Positions 53,058 to 62,037 are shown, counted from the first letter of the stretch. The stretch is DNA of 64,000 bases from an uncultured bacterium (GCA_950022695.1 CATLLN010000004.1:62001-126000), one strand, 5' to 3'. The notes: generated by a model not told the origin, from the letters alone. Numbers and translations: made by a program.

Positions 53058-53908
53058 TTGGAGGAATCGGAGCATTATTTGTAAGGATTTTGTCTAATCC
53101 TGCGGCAAATGCTGTTCAAAAGATTCTTGCTCAAAGACATTCGGCAGTTTTAATAAATCTCTATTCTTATGCTTTTTTAAGCTTGTTTTGTTTTATACCT
53201 GTGCGAGGGTATGATTGGGCGGCTTATGATTTAACGTATTACTTGTATGTAATGCTTGCGGGAATTTTATGTACTTTAGGTTCGGTATGTCTTATAAAAG
53301 CACTTCAATACGGTGAAATGTCTGTGTTAGGACCTATTAATTCGTACAAATGTCTTGTCGGGCTTGTATTTGGATATGTGATACTGGGAGAAATTCCAAC
53401 TCTGCAAAGCTTTTTAGGTGTATTACTTATTATTTGTGGAAGTTGGTTTATTTTTGATACTGTGCAGGAAGGGTTTAGTTTCAAGCTATTCTTGAGAAAG
53501 GACATAATTCTAAGATTTTGCGCATTATTTTTTACAGGATGCGAAGCTGTCGTGTTAAAAAAGATAATTTTGATATCCTCAGTTATGGAATCCTTTATTT
53601 TATGGTGTTTTTCAGGATTTGTTTTTTCGCTTTTATTGTTGATGGCGTTGAGGATTAAATTTACGCTGTTTTCGGCGAAAGATTTTTTGCTGGCAGGTGG
53701 GATAGCTTTAGGATTGGGTCTTATGCAGTATTCTACAAACCTTGTATTTGCGCAGATGAATGTCGGGTTATCACTTGCGCTGTTTCAATTATCAAGCCTT
53801 GTTGCAGTGATTTTCGGCTGGAAAATGTTTAACGAAACTCAGATTGCCAAAAAGATTGCAGGAACATTAATAATGATTATCGGCAGTGCGCTGATTTTGG
53901 TTACTTAA
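53054..53908 (+). CDS. EamA/DMT superfamily transporter
   Basis: A 284-residue membrane protein with ten hydrophobic segments in two EamA repeats; LSNPAANAVQKILAQR near the start and NSYKCLVGLVFGYVILGEIP near the middle are typical. Substrate unknown. It begins with a GTG that overlaps the corA stop, so it is translationally coupled with corA. The 3' end overlaps the convergent broken Xre gene by 4 bases. Confidence 0.88.
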   Translation: MIGGIGALFVRILSNPAANAVQKILAQRHSAVLINLYSYAFLSLFCFIPVRGYDWAAYDLTYYLYVMLAGILCTLGSVCLIKALQYGEMSVLGPINSYKCLVGLVFGYVILGEIPTLQSFLGVLLIICGSWFIFDTVQEGFSFKLFLRKDIILRFCALFFTGCEAVVLKKIILISSVMESFILWCFSGFVFSLLLLMALRIKFTLFSAKDFLLAGGIALGLGLMQYSTNLVFAQMNVGLSLALFQLSSLVAVIFGWKMFNETQIAKKIAGTLIMIIGSALILVT

Positions 53909-54232
53909 TCCTCTTTTAATGCTTTAAGAACTTTAATTGCAAGTTTTTGTGTTTCAAGAGGTAAATCTTCAACAATATTTATTATTTCTTTTAAATTCTT
54001 GTCTTTTATTGTGCAGCCAGGTGAGTCAAATCTGAAAAATTTTTCAGGAGTTGTTTTTAAAGCTTTGCATAGACTTTTTAAAGTGGGATATGTAATAAAG
54101 CTTTTACCTGTTTGAACTAACAGTATTAGGTGCCATGTTGGCAAGTTCTGCTAAACGTTCTTGTGTATAACCGCATGTTTTTCTATATAATTGTATTCTT
54201 TTTCCAAATTTTTTTAAAAAATTATCAGCCAT
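53905..54232 (-). pseudogene. Xre-family regulator with an internal frameshift
   Basis: From the ATG at 54232 the frame reads FGKRIQLYRKTCGYTQERLAELANMAPNTVSS and hits a stop (NR-stop). One frame over, TGKSFITYPTLKSLCKALKTTPEKFFRF continues the same domain, with a C-terminal extension to 53905. The junction lacks the usual IE of VSSIETGKS, so a 5-base loss is the simplest explanation. It would have been a full Xre regulator of about 110 residues. An AT-rich spacer separates it from the LuxR-type gene. Confidence 0.7.
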
Positions 54233-54365
54233 ATCAACAGCTTATACTATTTTTTGACCGCTCTCCACAATGAGAGAACATGAACCACAACTCACAAAGT
54301 TGAAATTAGCAAAAAAAGGTCCGATTTTCGACCTAATTCGCAGGGATTAGTATGAACCTAAAAAG

Positions 54366-54393
54366 CCCGTACCATAAGAGTTTTTGGTACGGG
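54366..54393 (-). terminator. Terminator after the double-GerE gene
   Basis: CCCGTACCA and TGGTACGGG form a 9-base stem; on the minus strand it is followed by CTTTTTAGG. Confidence 0.75.
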
Positions 54394-54428
54394 TGCGTGT
54401 ATATATTTGTGATATCTGTGTGGATATA

Positions 54429-54899
54429 TTACAGTATTCCCAGCTTGCCTGCATGATATGCAGCTTGTGTAATATTTCTAGCTTTCAGTTTGTAACAAAT
54501 TTCTGCGATTATATAGTTGCAGAAATTGACGTTCAGGATGTTTAATTTTTGGATTATTTGTTTTTTGGTATTATTTTCAATGGCAAGCTTAAGGTATTTA
54601 AGTTCTTCATCAGTAAGGGGTTCACGCAGTTCAATTGTAATTTCGTTAAGTTTCGGATGGCAGAATCTTTCACGAAACTTTTTTGTTAACATGGAATATG
54701 TGATAAGTTTGAGTTCAAGTCCGCGTTGAATGAGGTCAAGTCGATTATGAACATGTAATTTTGCATAAAGTTTACGTGTGAACTGGTGAATGCTGTTGTA
54801 GGATTTGCCGAGGTTTTCTGCGACTTCTTTTTTGGTGTATCCCATTGCAAGCTGATTTAGCACTGCGCGTTCGTTGATTGTTAGTTTTATATTATCCAT
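54429..54899 (-). CDS. LuxR-type protein with two GerE helix-turn-helix domains
   Basis: The 156-residue protein has one clear GerE domain at 5-65 (LTINERAVLNQLAMGYTKKEVAENLGKSYNSIHQFTRKLYAKLHVHNR in pieces) and a second, more diverged one at 93-156 (PLTDEELKYLKLAIENNTKKQIIQKLNI ... KLKARNITQAAYHAGKLGIL). No receiver or ligand domain is present. Two DNA-binding modules in one small chain are unusual. It faces an Xre gene across an 18-base palindrome. Confidence 0.8.
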   Translation of the reverse strand: MDNIKLTINERAVLNQLAMGYTKKEVAENLGKSYNSIHQFTRKLYAKLHVHNRLDLIQRGLELKLITYSMLTKKFRERFCHPKLNEITIELREPLTDEELKYLKLAIENNTKKQIIQKLNILNVNFCNYIIAEICYKLKARNITQAAYHAGKLGIL

Positions 54900-54931
54900 A
54901 GTCCACTTTTTCTGTTTTATAAGTTATTAAG

Positions 54932-54949
54932 ACATGACTATAGTCATGT
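54932..54949. promoter_or_regulatory. Perfect 18-base palindrome (operator candidate)
   Basis: ACATGACTATAGTCATGT is its own complement. It lies between the divergent double-GerE gene and the Xre gene at 55005, close to TATATAATAC, so binding here could control one or both. The form fits a Cro/CI-like operator. Confidence 0.7.
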
Positions 54950-55004
54950 TTAACTATATAATACTTACTTAAAATTTCTTGTCAAATAGTTTAGACTTTA
55001 CAAT

Positions 55005-55235
55005 ATGAATCAAAAAGAGCTTATTAGTGAATTTGCGGCAAATTTAAGAGCTGAAAGAGCTCGTAGGAAATATACGCAGGAATATTTAGCGGAAAAGGCG
55101 GATATTACAGCTGACTATATGACTAAAATTGAGTTAGAAAAGTATAATCCTTCTATATTTGTTGTTGCAAAGATTGCAGTGGCGCTTGGTGTCAGCCTTG
55201 ACAAGCTCATTCCGCTTGATAAGTATATCAATTAA
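55005..55235 (+). CDS. Xre-family regulator
   Basis: A 76-residue Cro/CI domain protein (NLRAERARRKYTQEYLAEKADITADYMTKIELEKYNPS, then VVAKIAVALGVSLDKLIPLDK). No Shine-Dalgarno is seen; a TACAAT hexamer abuts the ATG. The perfect palindrome 56-73 bases upstream is a likely operator. It diverges from the double-GerE gene and is followed by a glycosyltransferase gene after 68 bases. Confidence 0.88.
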   Translation: MNQKELISEFAANLRAERARRKYTQEYLAEKADITADYMTKIELEKYNPSIFVVAKIAVALGVSLDKLIPLDKYIN

Positions 55236-55303
55236 TATAATTCTAATTATGATTATAGGCATCAGTTGATTTTAATGGTATAATAATTCCAAGGAGAAAT
55301 CTT

Positions 55304-56122
55304 ATGGATGAAGTTAAACGTATCTTCACATTTTGGGAACCAAAGGAAAATATACCAGGTTATATAAGTTTGTGTATTGAAACGTGGAAAAAGTTTTTGC
55401 CCGATTATGAAATTGTGATTTTGGATTATTCGAATCTGGACGAGTGGATTGGTAAAAACTATTTTGATAGAAGTTTGTATAAAAATTTTTCTATTGCAAT
55501 GCAAGCAGATGCAATAAGATGTGCAATGCTTAAAAAATATGGCGGAGTTTGGTTAGATGCAGATACAATTTTGCTTTCTGATAAATGCAAAGAATTTTTT
55601 AATTCAGATTCTGAATTCACTGCTGTAAGTATTCATCTGGCTTTTCTTGCTGCTAAACCGAATGCTTATGTTCTGAATCTTTGGGAAAAAGATATAAGAA
55701 AAAATATTTTCTTGTACAAATATGTGAAAATGTTTAGAATTCATAAAGTTTTTAAGAAAGTTCGGCAAAACTTTTCCAGTTGGAATATTCTGGGAAATTC
55801 TATTTTAAATCCTCTTGTCTATGGCTTGAGAGATAATAAAAAGTACGTCAATTATCTTTATTCCAATGATGTGAAATGTTTTCCTGAACAAATTTATATG
55901 CCGGATAAAAAAATTGATATAATTCAAAAATATAAAACCTTCTATTTTGAAAATGATTATTCCGATAAAGCTCTGGAAATACCCGAAAGTTTTATATTTT
56001 TACATAATTCCTGGACGCCTGAAGAGTATAAAGAAATGTCTATTGAAGAATTTATGTCTCATAAAAATACTTTAACCGAAGTTTTTAAAAAACTTGGAGT
56101 GGCAGAAATTTATTCAAGATAA
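55304..56122 (+). CDS. Capsular-type glycosyltransferase (GT32-like)
   Basis: A 272-residue cytosolic enzyme. RIFTFWEPKENIPGYI near 6-21, the basic-helix MQADAIRCAMLKKYGGVWLDADTIL near 66-90 with a DAD (DxD) metal-sugar site, and HNSWTPEEY near the end match GT32/capsular polysaccharide synthesis proteins. It transfers a sugar from a nucleotide-sugar donor. Single gene, AAGGAG Shine-Dalgarno. The last 13 bases overlap the convergent YkgJ gene. Confidence 0.85.
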   Translation: MDEVKRIFTFWEPKENIPGYISLCIETWKKFLPDYEIVILDYSNLDEWIGKNYFDRSLYKNFSIAMQADAIRCAMLKKYGGVWLDADTILLSDKCKEFFNSDSEFTAVSIHLAFLAAKPNAYVLNLWEKDIRKNIFLYKYVKMFRIHKVFKKVRQNFSSWNILGNSILNPLVYGLRDNKKYVNYLYSNDVKCFPEQIYMPDKKIDIIQKYKTFYFENDYSDKALEIPESFIFLHNSWTPEEYKEMSIEEFMSHKNTLTEVFKKLGVAEIYSR

Positions 56123-56499
56123 TCTTCAAAATGTTTTATATTAACTTTGTATCCGCAGCCTTCGTGAAGTTTTCCCGGATAATTTATTCTTTTGGCGGGG
56201 TATTTGCGGCACATTCGCGGACGGTGTTTGTAATCCGAGCATAAGCCTTCAGGTGTTACAAGTTTGCACGCAAATATCAGATTCCCGAATTCATCTTTCC
56301 CCTTTATGTAAAATCTTTTATATGAAGGGAAAATTTTTTGCATTATTTCAAACTCTTTTTCCGTATATGTATCTACACTATACATATAATTACAGCATTT
56401 CCCGCATTTTTTGCACTCTCCGGTAATCTCGTAGGATAATTTTTCCGGTACGAAATTTGATAAAAATTCATAAATTATTGATTTTACAAAGTCAAACAT
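56110..56499 (-). CDS. YkgJ family cysteine-cluster protein
   Basis: A 129-residue protein with CKKCGKCCNYMYS near 31, FACKLVTPEGLCSDYKHRPRMCRKYP near 76-100 and HEGCGYK, the eight-Cys pattern of YkgJ (Fe-S or zinc cluster). Function unknown. The N-terminus (MFDFVKSIIYEFLSNFVPEKL) is short. It is divergent from mlaD, 35 bases apart. Confidence 0.85.
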   Translation of the reverse strand: MFDFVKSIIYEFLSNFVPEKLSYEITGECKKCGKCCNYMYSVDTYTEKEFEIMQKIFPSYKRFYIKGKDEFGNLIFACKLVTPEGLCSDYKHRPRMCRKYPAKRINYPGKLHEGCGYKVNIKHFEDYLE

Positions 56500-56534
56500 G
56501 GTTTTTATATGATAATTATAGTATAATAAAAACT

Positions 56535-57158
56535 ATGAAGAAATTCGATAACATAAGAATATATGCGTGGATTGAGTTTGTGATATGGCTTGTTATCGTT
56601 GCTATTCTTGTTTTTGGTATTAGGTATCACCATTATCAAGCTCAAAAACAGTATAAAAATTATCAAATTTTCATGGAGGATGTTGACGGATTAATTGTTG
56701 GTTCGCCTGTTAAGTTTTTGGGAGTTCAGATTGGTCATGTTAAAAAAATTCAGATTATTTCATCTGATGTTTACATAAAATTTATTATTACTCAAAAAGA
56801 TTTAATACTTCCGACTGGATCTATTGCTACAGTTGAAGCTTCAGGGCTTGGCGGTTCAAAATCGTTAGAAATTTATCCGCCAAATAAAGATAATCCTACA
56901 GACAGAATTATTGTAACAAAAGACCCGACAAGATTGAGTAAAGTTATGGGATTGTTTGATAGTATATTTAGAGAATTGGATTCTATTATTACAACTTTAA
57001 ATCATTCTGCCGGTCAGTTTGAATTTACATCAAGCGGAAAAGTTCCGAAAAATGTTGTTATGCCTGCTGATGCTACAGAAGGCTTGATTAAAATTGATAA
57101 AACATTGGATACAGTTATAGATACTAAAAAGAAATTTATGAATAATTTGAAAAAATAG
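56535..57158 (+). CDS. MCE/MlaD domain lipid-transport protein
   Basis: The 208-residue protein has one N-terminal transmembrane anchor (IEFVIWLVIVAILVFGIRY) and one MCE domain (DVDGLIVGSPVKFLGVQIGHVKKIQI ... GSIATVEASGLGGSKSLEIYPP), then a helical tail. MlaD-type proteins form the periplasmic hexamer that moves phospholipids between membranes. No mlaE or mlaF is adjacent. The ATG at 56535 lies 7 bases after TATAAT (56522-56527) and has no Shine-Dalgarno, suggesting a leaderless message. Confidence 0.9.
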   Translation: MKKFDNIRIYAWIEFVIWLVIVAILVFGIRYHHYQAQKQYKNYQIFMEDVDGLIVGSPVKFLGVQIGHVKKIQIISSDVYIKFIITQKDLILPTGSIATVEASGLGGSKSLEIYPPNKDNPTDRIIVTKDPTRLSKVMGLFDSIFRELDSIITTLNHSAGQFEFTSSGKVPKNVVMPADATEGLIKIDKTLDTVIDTKKKFMNNLKK

Positions 57159-57180
57159 GGGTAAAGGGGTAAATAAGATT

Positions 57181-57834
57181 ATGAATTTAGAAAATGTTAG
57201 AGTTATCAATAATCCGGTGGTGCTTTTAAATTTATGTACAATGAGGGATAAAAACACTGATAGTCAAGGTGTTAGGATTGCAACAAGAAAGATTACAAGA
57301 TGTCTTTTGTATGAAGCTGCTCAAAATCTTCCGCTTGTTGAACGTGAGGTTATTACTCCTTTAACTGCATTTAGAGCAAAAACTGTTGATCCTGATATAA
57401 ATTTAATAATTTCCCCGATTCTTCGTGCAGGTTTGATTTTTACTGATGAAGCAATTGATATTCTTCCTCAGGCTACTATTCGTCATATAGGAATGTACCG
57501 TGATGAAAAAACATTAAAACCTGTCTGGTACTATAACAAGGTTCCTATGGAAGCTGAAAACCCTGAAAAATTTTATATTTATATTACTGATCCGATGCTT
57601 GCAACAGGTAATTCATTACTTGCCGCAATTGATTTGTATGTAGAAAAAGGTATTCCTGTAGAAAATATTAAATGTATCTGTATTATTGCTGCGCCTGAAG
57701 GAATTAAAAATATTCAAAAACATTATCCTGATATTGAAATTATTACAGCAGCAGTTGATGACCATTTGAATGAAAAAGGTTATATCGTGCCAGGTATGGG
57801 AGATGCAGGAGATAGAATCTTTAACACTCTTTAA
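57181..57834 (+). CDS. upp: Uracil phosphoribosyltransferase
   Basis: A 217-residue enzyme making UMP from uracil and PRPP. The PRPP loop is YITDPMLATGNSLLAAIDL near 137; SPILRAGLIF near 80 and the C-terminal IVPGMGDAGDRIFNT uracil-binding loop are complete. GGGG lies before the ATG, 22 bases after mlaD, so the two may be co-transcribed. Confidence 0.97.
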   Translation: MNLENVRVINNPVVLLNLCTMRDKNTDSQGVRIATRKITRCLLYEAAQNLPLVEREVITPLTAFRAKTVDPDINLIISPILRAGLIFTDEAIDILPQATIRHIGMYRDEKTLKPVWYYNKVPMEAENPEKFYIYITDPMLATGNSLLAAIDLYVEKGIPVENIKCICIIAAPEGIKNIQKHYPDIEIITAAVDDHLNEKGYIVPGMGDAGDRIFNTL

Positions 57835-57912
57835 TATCTCTTAACAAAATTCTAAAGTTTTTTACTCCATATGCCGACATGTTGATTATGTGTAGATATA
57901 TGGAGTAATTTT

Positions 57913-60009
57913 ATGTCTGTAAATCAAGTTGGTAGAACACAGGCTTCTAAAACAACAAACAATAATAATCAAAAACCTGCCCCTTCTGATGCGGTTTTAA
58001 AAAAATTGGCGAATGAACTTAAAGTTTCTGTAAAAGAACTTAAAAGTATTCTTAAAACATCAGAAGTTCCTAAAGGTAAAGGTATTGCCGCATTGGCAAG
58101 GGAAAGTGGCATGGATATAAAAACGTTCTGTCAATTAAACGGCATTGAATACTCTAAATGGAGAGATTATAAAGCAAAAGATAAAGAGGTTTTTTATATT
58201 ATTGGAAAATCTGATAATTCTGCTAAACAAAAAACTAATTCGGCTAAAAAAGTTACAGCTAAAACTGAACCTAAACCAACACAGACTCCTGAAAAAACAG
58301 TGCAGATTCAAAAAACAACTCCGCAAACTCCTGCTGCTGCAAATAAAGCCAAGTGGGGCTCTGACTATACACCTGCAGAGCTTGCTAAAAATATTTATTC
58401 TTTATCTGAAAAATACTATGGAGCTGTCGGCAAACCTGATTTTGACGCACTTGTCAGTCAAGTGAATCCGAAAAATGCTTCTACAGTGATTAAGGAATAT
58501 AAAAAGCTAAATGGTGAAAGTTTACTTCATACCCTGACACGTGAAGTTAAAAGTGATGAAGCAAAGCGTAAAGAAGCTGCTTTAAAGGTTTATGATGCGT
58601 TAGCGAAAGAGCAAGGTACACCGTCCCCTGTTCGTAAAGGGTTTGTGAAAGAACTGAATGACCAATTTGATTCATTCGGGCTTGTTAATACTAAAAAACT
58701 TGATGAAACTTTGAATCGTATGATGTCATCTCCTGCTGAACTTGCACAAAAAATGAAAGATGATATTCACGGTAAATGGGGTGCTTCCGGTACGGATTCT
58801 TTCAATGAATTAGTAGCCTTAGTAACTCCGAAAAATGCACAACAGGTTATAAAAGCTTATGATGATTTGAAAACAGGTGAAACTTTAATAAAAGGTATTT
58901 CCCGTGAAGTTAACAGTAATAAGGAAGCAAGAAAAACTGATATTATGCATATTTATGATATGCTTGCAGCTCAAAAGGGAGTTCCGGCTTCACAAAGAGT
59001 TGAGTTTGTAAATGAATTAAATAAAGAGTTTAATTCCTTGGGATTGGTTGATACTGAAAAACTTGATAGCATTATAACTTCAATGATGAATAATGTTCAG
59101 TCTTATTCGCAATCTTCATCAGTGTCAAATCAGGCAGTAAATAATAATCCTAACAGTAGTAAAAAAATAACTTTAAGTAATGGAAAAACCTTTACTGCAG
59201 AAGAACTTAGAAAAGGTGCTATTTCAAGTGCACGAAAAGACGAAGGCTTTAAAGATGTTAAAAATCCTCATATAAAAAGACCTTTACCGAATGTGAATTC
59301 AGCAGGCAAAATAGAAGCTGCCAGTGAAGTTCATCTTCCGACCAATAAAAATGGTCCAATGAAAGGCAAAGTTGTAATTGTTAATGCCGGTCATGGCGGT
59401 TATGGACCTCAAAACGGGTTTTTTGATGCTGGAACTGTACTTTCTGTAAAAGATGCAAAAGGTGAAAAGAGACCTATCGAAGAATGGCGTGTTGCAGGCT
59501 CATATACTGATGATTTAATGAAAAAGCTTCAAGCAAAAGGTGCAACAGTTGTTGTCGTTTCGGGTTCAGTTGCTAATGGCGGTATGGCAAAGGACAAATA
59601 TCTCGAAAATATGCTTGTAGGAAATCGCGGTTCTGCAAATGTAAGAAAACTTTTTAAAGGCACAAAAAAATCAGATATAGCTTTTGTTTCTATTCACGTT
59701 GAATCTGTTAAGAGCAATCCGAATCGGAAAGCTTGTACGGTTAGGGCAAATAATGATGCCGGTGATCAGGCACTTGCTCAAAAGATTCAAAAGCATGTCG
59801 GAAAAAATATTTATTGCCTTCGTCCGGAAGTTGCAACAAATGATTATTATGTAACAAGAGCTATGGGCTCGGAAATTCCGGCAGTACTTTTAGAATTGGG
59901 TAATATTGCAAATGATAAAATAGCTGCAAGTTTACTGTCTTCAAATGATCGTGGCAAATATACGCAAGCTGTTGCTGATGCGTTAGAAGAAACTCTTTTG
60001 AAAAAATAA
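57913..60009 (+). CDS. Multi-domain N-acetylmuramoyl-L-alanine amidase (Amidase_3)
   Basis: The 698-residue protein has a short LysM-like or helical N-terminus (1-100), a Lys/Gln/Pro linker, two copies of a unit of about 130 residues (KWGSDYTPAELAKNIY near 148 and KWGASGTDSFNELVALV near 293; both followed by NPKNASTVIKEYKKLNGES/TPKNAQQVIKAYDDLKTGE), and a C-terminal zinc amidase: VNAGHGGYG (His494), the Glu in EEWRVAG, SIHVES (His) and LLELGNIAN (Glu). It cleaves the amide between MurNAc and the stem peptide. No signal peptide is seen. A GH24 gene follows after 9 bases. Confidence 0.88.
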   Translation: MSVNQVGRTQASKTTNNNNQKPAPSDAVLKKLANELKVSVKELKSILKTSEVPKGKGIAALARESGMDIKTFCQLNGIEYSKWRDYKAKDKEVFYIIGKSDNSAKQKTNSAKKVTAKTEPKPTQTPEKTVQIQKTTPQTPAAANKAKWGSDYTPAELAKNIYSLSEKYYGAVGKPDFDALVSQVNPKNASTVIKEYKKLNGESLLHTLTREVKSDEAKRKEAALKVYDALAKEQGTPSPVRKGFVKELNDQFDSFGLVNTKKLDETLNRMMSSPAELAQKMKDDIHGKWGASGTDSFNELVALVTPKNAQQVIKAYDDLKTGETLIKGISREVNSNKEARKTDIMHIYDMLAAQKGVPASQRVEFVNELNKEFNSLGLVDTEKLDSIITSMMNNVQSYSQSSSVSNQAVNNNPNSSKKITLSNGKTFTAEELRKGAISSARKDEGFKDVKNPHIKRPLPNVNSAGKIEAASEVHLPTNKNGPMKGKVVIVNAGHGGYGPQNGFFDAGTVLSVKDAKGEKRPIEEWRVAGSYTDDLMKKLQAKGATVVVVSGSVANGGMAKDKYLENMLVGNRGSANVRKLFKGTKKSDIAFVSIHVESVKSNPNRKACTVRANNDAGDQALAQKIQKHVGKNIYCLRPEVATNDYYVTRAMGSEIPAVLLELGNIANDKIAASLLSSNDRGKYTQAVADALEETLLKK

Positions 60010-60018
60010 AGGTAAAAT

Positions 60019-61068
60019 ATGGATTGGTTGACAAAATTTATATATATAGTAAAAAATTCGGTTGTTGGCGGCAATTTTATTACGTTAACTCCTGCGAATG
60101 CTTCCGGTAAAAAGTCGGTATTTAATGGTTCGCGTAAGTCAGAATGTTCTAATGAAATTAAAATGTCGAACGATATTTCAGATGAACAGATTACACGTTC
60201 AAATTATATTACGTCTGTGAAAAATCCTGATCATAAAGTTAAATCCGGTGAAAACATAAGTAAAATTGCAGATAAATACGGTATTGAAGCTCGAACACTT
60301 ATGGCAGCGAACGGTTTAAATGAAAAATCAGTATTAAAACTCGGACAGACTTTGAAAATTCCGCCGACCCGCAAGCCTAAAAATGTTCGAAATCTAAATG
60401 ATGTCGCAAAAGCGATGGGTGTGAGTCCTGATTTCATAAAGAAACTTAAATCAGTGGAAGACAGTGCACATCTTCCTGCTAATAAGTTTCACAATACTCC
60501 GTATAAAGATAAAGGCGGAGTAGAAACAATTGGTATCGGACATGTCGTAAAACCCGGTGAGCCGCGAAAGTTAACAGATGCGCAGGTATGTGAGCTTTGT
60601 GCAAAAGATTTGCTTAAGATGGAAGATAACTTGAGTGCGCTTTTAGGCGGTAAGAAAAATTATGAAAAACTTCCGCAAGGATTAAAAGAAGCTCTTCTGG
60701 ATATGGTGTTTAATAAAGGAACAGAGATTATTGAAAAAACTCCGGGTCTTTTGTATTGTTTAAAATCCGGCAAATATGAAGCGGCTGTTAATAAATTCAC
60801 GGATATCAGAACGGCAACAGGTGCCAGAGCAGAAAGAAGCGGACTTGCAAAACGTCGTTTGTTTGACATTTCACTTGCTATGAAAATGTATAATGGCAAA
60901 ATTCCTCAAAGTAATATAAATACTGCCCAAGAAGTTTATAATCGTGGAGTTGCTTTGCTTCGTGCAGAATGTAAAAAAGACGGCAAGAATTTCCAAAACA
61001 TTATTGCAGGTTACAATAAAGATATTCAAAGCTATCTCGGGAATAAGATTAAACTTGTTACTAAGTAG
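60019..61068 (+). CDS. LysM plus GH24 lysozyme-like protein
   Basis: The 349-residue protein has a LysM domain (KVKSGENISKIADKYGIEARTLMAANGLNEKSVLKLGQTLKIPP in pieces, about 72-115) and a phage T4-type GH24 domain from about 135: SVEDSAHLPANKFHNTPYKDKGGVETIGIGHVV carries the Glu, Asp and Thr of the catalytic site. It should cut the glycan chain. It follows the amidase by 9 bases, so the pair can attack both bonds of peptidoglycan. No clear signal peptide. GH24 genes are common in phages, but no phage gene is nearby. Confidence 0.88.
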   Translation: MDWLTKFIYIVKNSVVGGNFITLTPANASGKKSVFNGSRKSECSNEIKMSNDISDEQITRSNYITSVKNPDHKVKSGENISKIADKYGIEARTLMAANGLNEKSVLKLGQTLKIPPTRKPKNVRNLNDVAKAMGVSPDFIKKLKSVEDSAHLPANKFHNTPYKDKGGVETIGIGHVVKPGEPRKLTDAQVCELCAKDLLKMEDNLSALLGGKKNYEKLPQGLKEALLDMVFNKGTEIIEKTPGLLYCLKSGKYEAAVNKFTDIRTATGARAERSGLAKRRLFDISLAMKMYNGKIPQSNINTAQEVYNRGVALLRAECKKDGKNFQNIIAGYNKDIQSYLGNKIKLVTK

Positions 61069-61080
61069 TGAAGGAGCTCA

Positions 61081-62037
61081 TTACAATAAAGTTTTAATTT
61101 CTCCGATAACTTCACCTGTGTGGGTTTTTATATCGTGTGGAATATCAATTTTTGCCCAGTGAAGATTATTAATCAAATCGATTGTAACAAATTCGCGTGC
61201 TGTCATATCTGTGTCGCAGATTTTTACGATGAATGCTTCTTCAAGTTCTGTATTTACTACAGCAAGTAAGCCGCTTGCACCAACTTTTGCGATTAGTCCG
61301 TTTGAATGTTCAATAATTTTTGTATCTGTTCTGTTTTCGCCGCCAATTATGTATGGGTTATTCAAAAACGCGTTTTTAATACGGTCGTATTTTGGGTTGC
61401 AGAAAAGGTTTAAATAACCTTTTACCATATTTTCTAATGGCATTGAATAAATAGGGACGCCGCATCCGTCTTTGGTTACAGAATAGTCGGTTTTAACTTC
61501 GCAAAGTTCATAAATTTTATTTTTTATTTCTTTTTGAAGCGGGTGATTAATATTATCGTAATTATCCATATCCCAGTCATTAAGTTTGCAAAGTCCGAGC
61601 ATCATAGCGTGTTTACCTGAACAATTGTTATGCAATGCAGTAGATTTTTCGCCTTGCAGAAGCAAATCATCCTGAGCGCTTCTGGAAACCGGTTCGTGAA
61701 TTCCGCATTTTAATTTTTCCGGTGAAATATTAAATTTATCTAAAAGACCTTTTACGATATCAACGTGGACTTTTTCGCCGGCATGAGAAGCTGAACAGAT
61801 TGCGATTTCTTTATCTGTCATATTAAATTTTTTATCAAGTTCATAGTCTATCAAAAGAGCAGCTTGTAATGGTTTAGCACAAGAACGCATATAAAACGGA
61901 TAATTTTTATCGTCTCCGACTTTTTCTGCAACGTGGATTCTGTCACATCTTACGATATATCCGAAGTGTTCTCTTTCAATTAAACCGTCACGGTTATAGG
62001 TTACAAGCTTTGCAGGTTCTGTGTTTTTATTAATCAT
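61081..62037 (-). CDS. Asparaginase (Asparaginase_II family)
   Basis: A 318-residue protein of the PF06089-type asparaginase family, with FYMRSCAKPLQAALLID near 46, CSASHAGEKVHVDIVKGLL near 82 and NNCSGKHAMMLGLC near 142; GCGVPIYSMPLENM near 190 is also conserved. Such enzymes hydrolyse L-asparagine. The ATG at 62037 overlaps the upstream MshEN-like gene by 8 bases, so the two are co-translated. Confidence 0.9.
   Translation of the reverse strand: MINKNTEPAKLVTYNRDGLIEREHFGYIVRCDRIHVAEKVGDDKNYPFYMRSCAKPLQAALLIDYELDKKFNMTDKEIAICSASHAGEKVHVDIVKGLLDKFNISPEKLKCGIHEPVSRSAQDDLLLQGEKSTALHNNCSGKHAMMLGLCKLNDWDMDNYDNINHPLQKEIKNKIYELCEVKTDYSVTKDGCGVPIYSMPLENMVKGYLNLFCNPKYDRIKNAFLNNPYIIGGENRTDTKIIEHSNGLIAKVGASGLLAVVNTELEEAFIVKICDTDMTAREFVTIDLINNLHWAKIDIPHDIKTHTGEVIGEIKTLL

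Noticed and set aside
54240-54360. Possible third copy of the toxin-like module near the broken Xre gene
   Set aside because: No GGAAC-R-CGCCCAAA box, no 25-codon ORF ending LFL and no antisense terminator were found; only short hairpins are present.
57913-61068. Prophage lysis cassette
   Set aside because: No holin, terminase, portal, tail or integrase gene lies near the two hydrolases, and composition matches the flanking genes.
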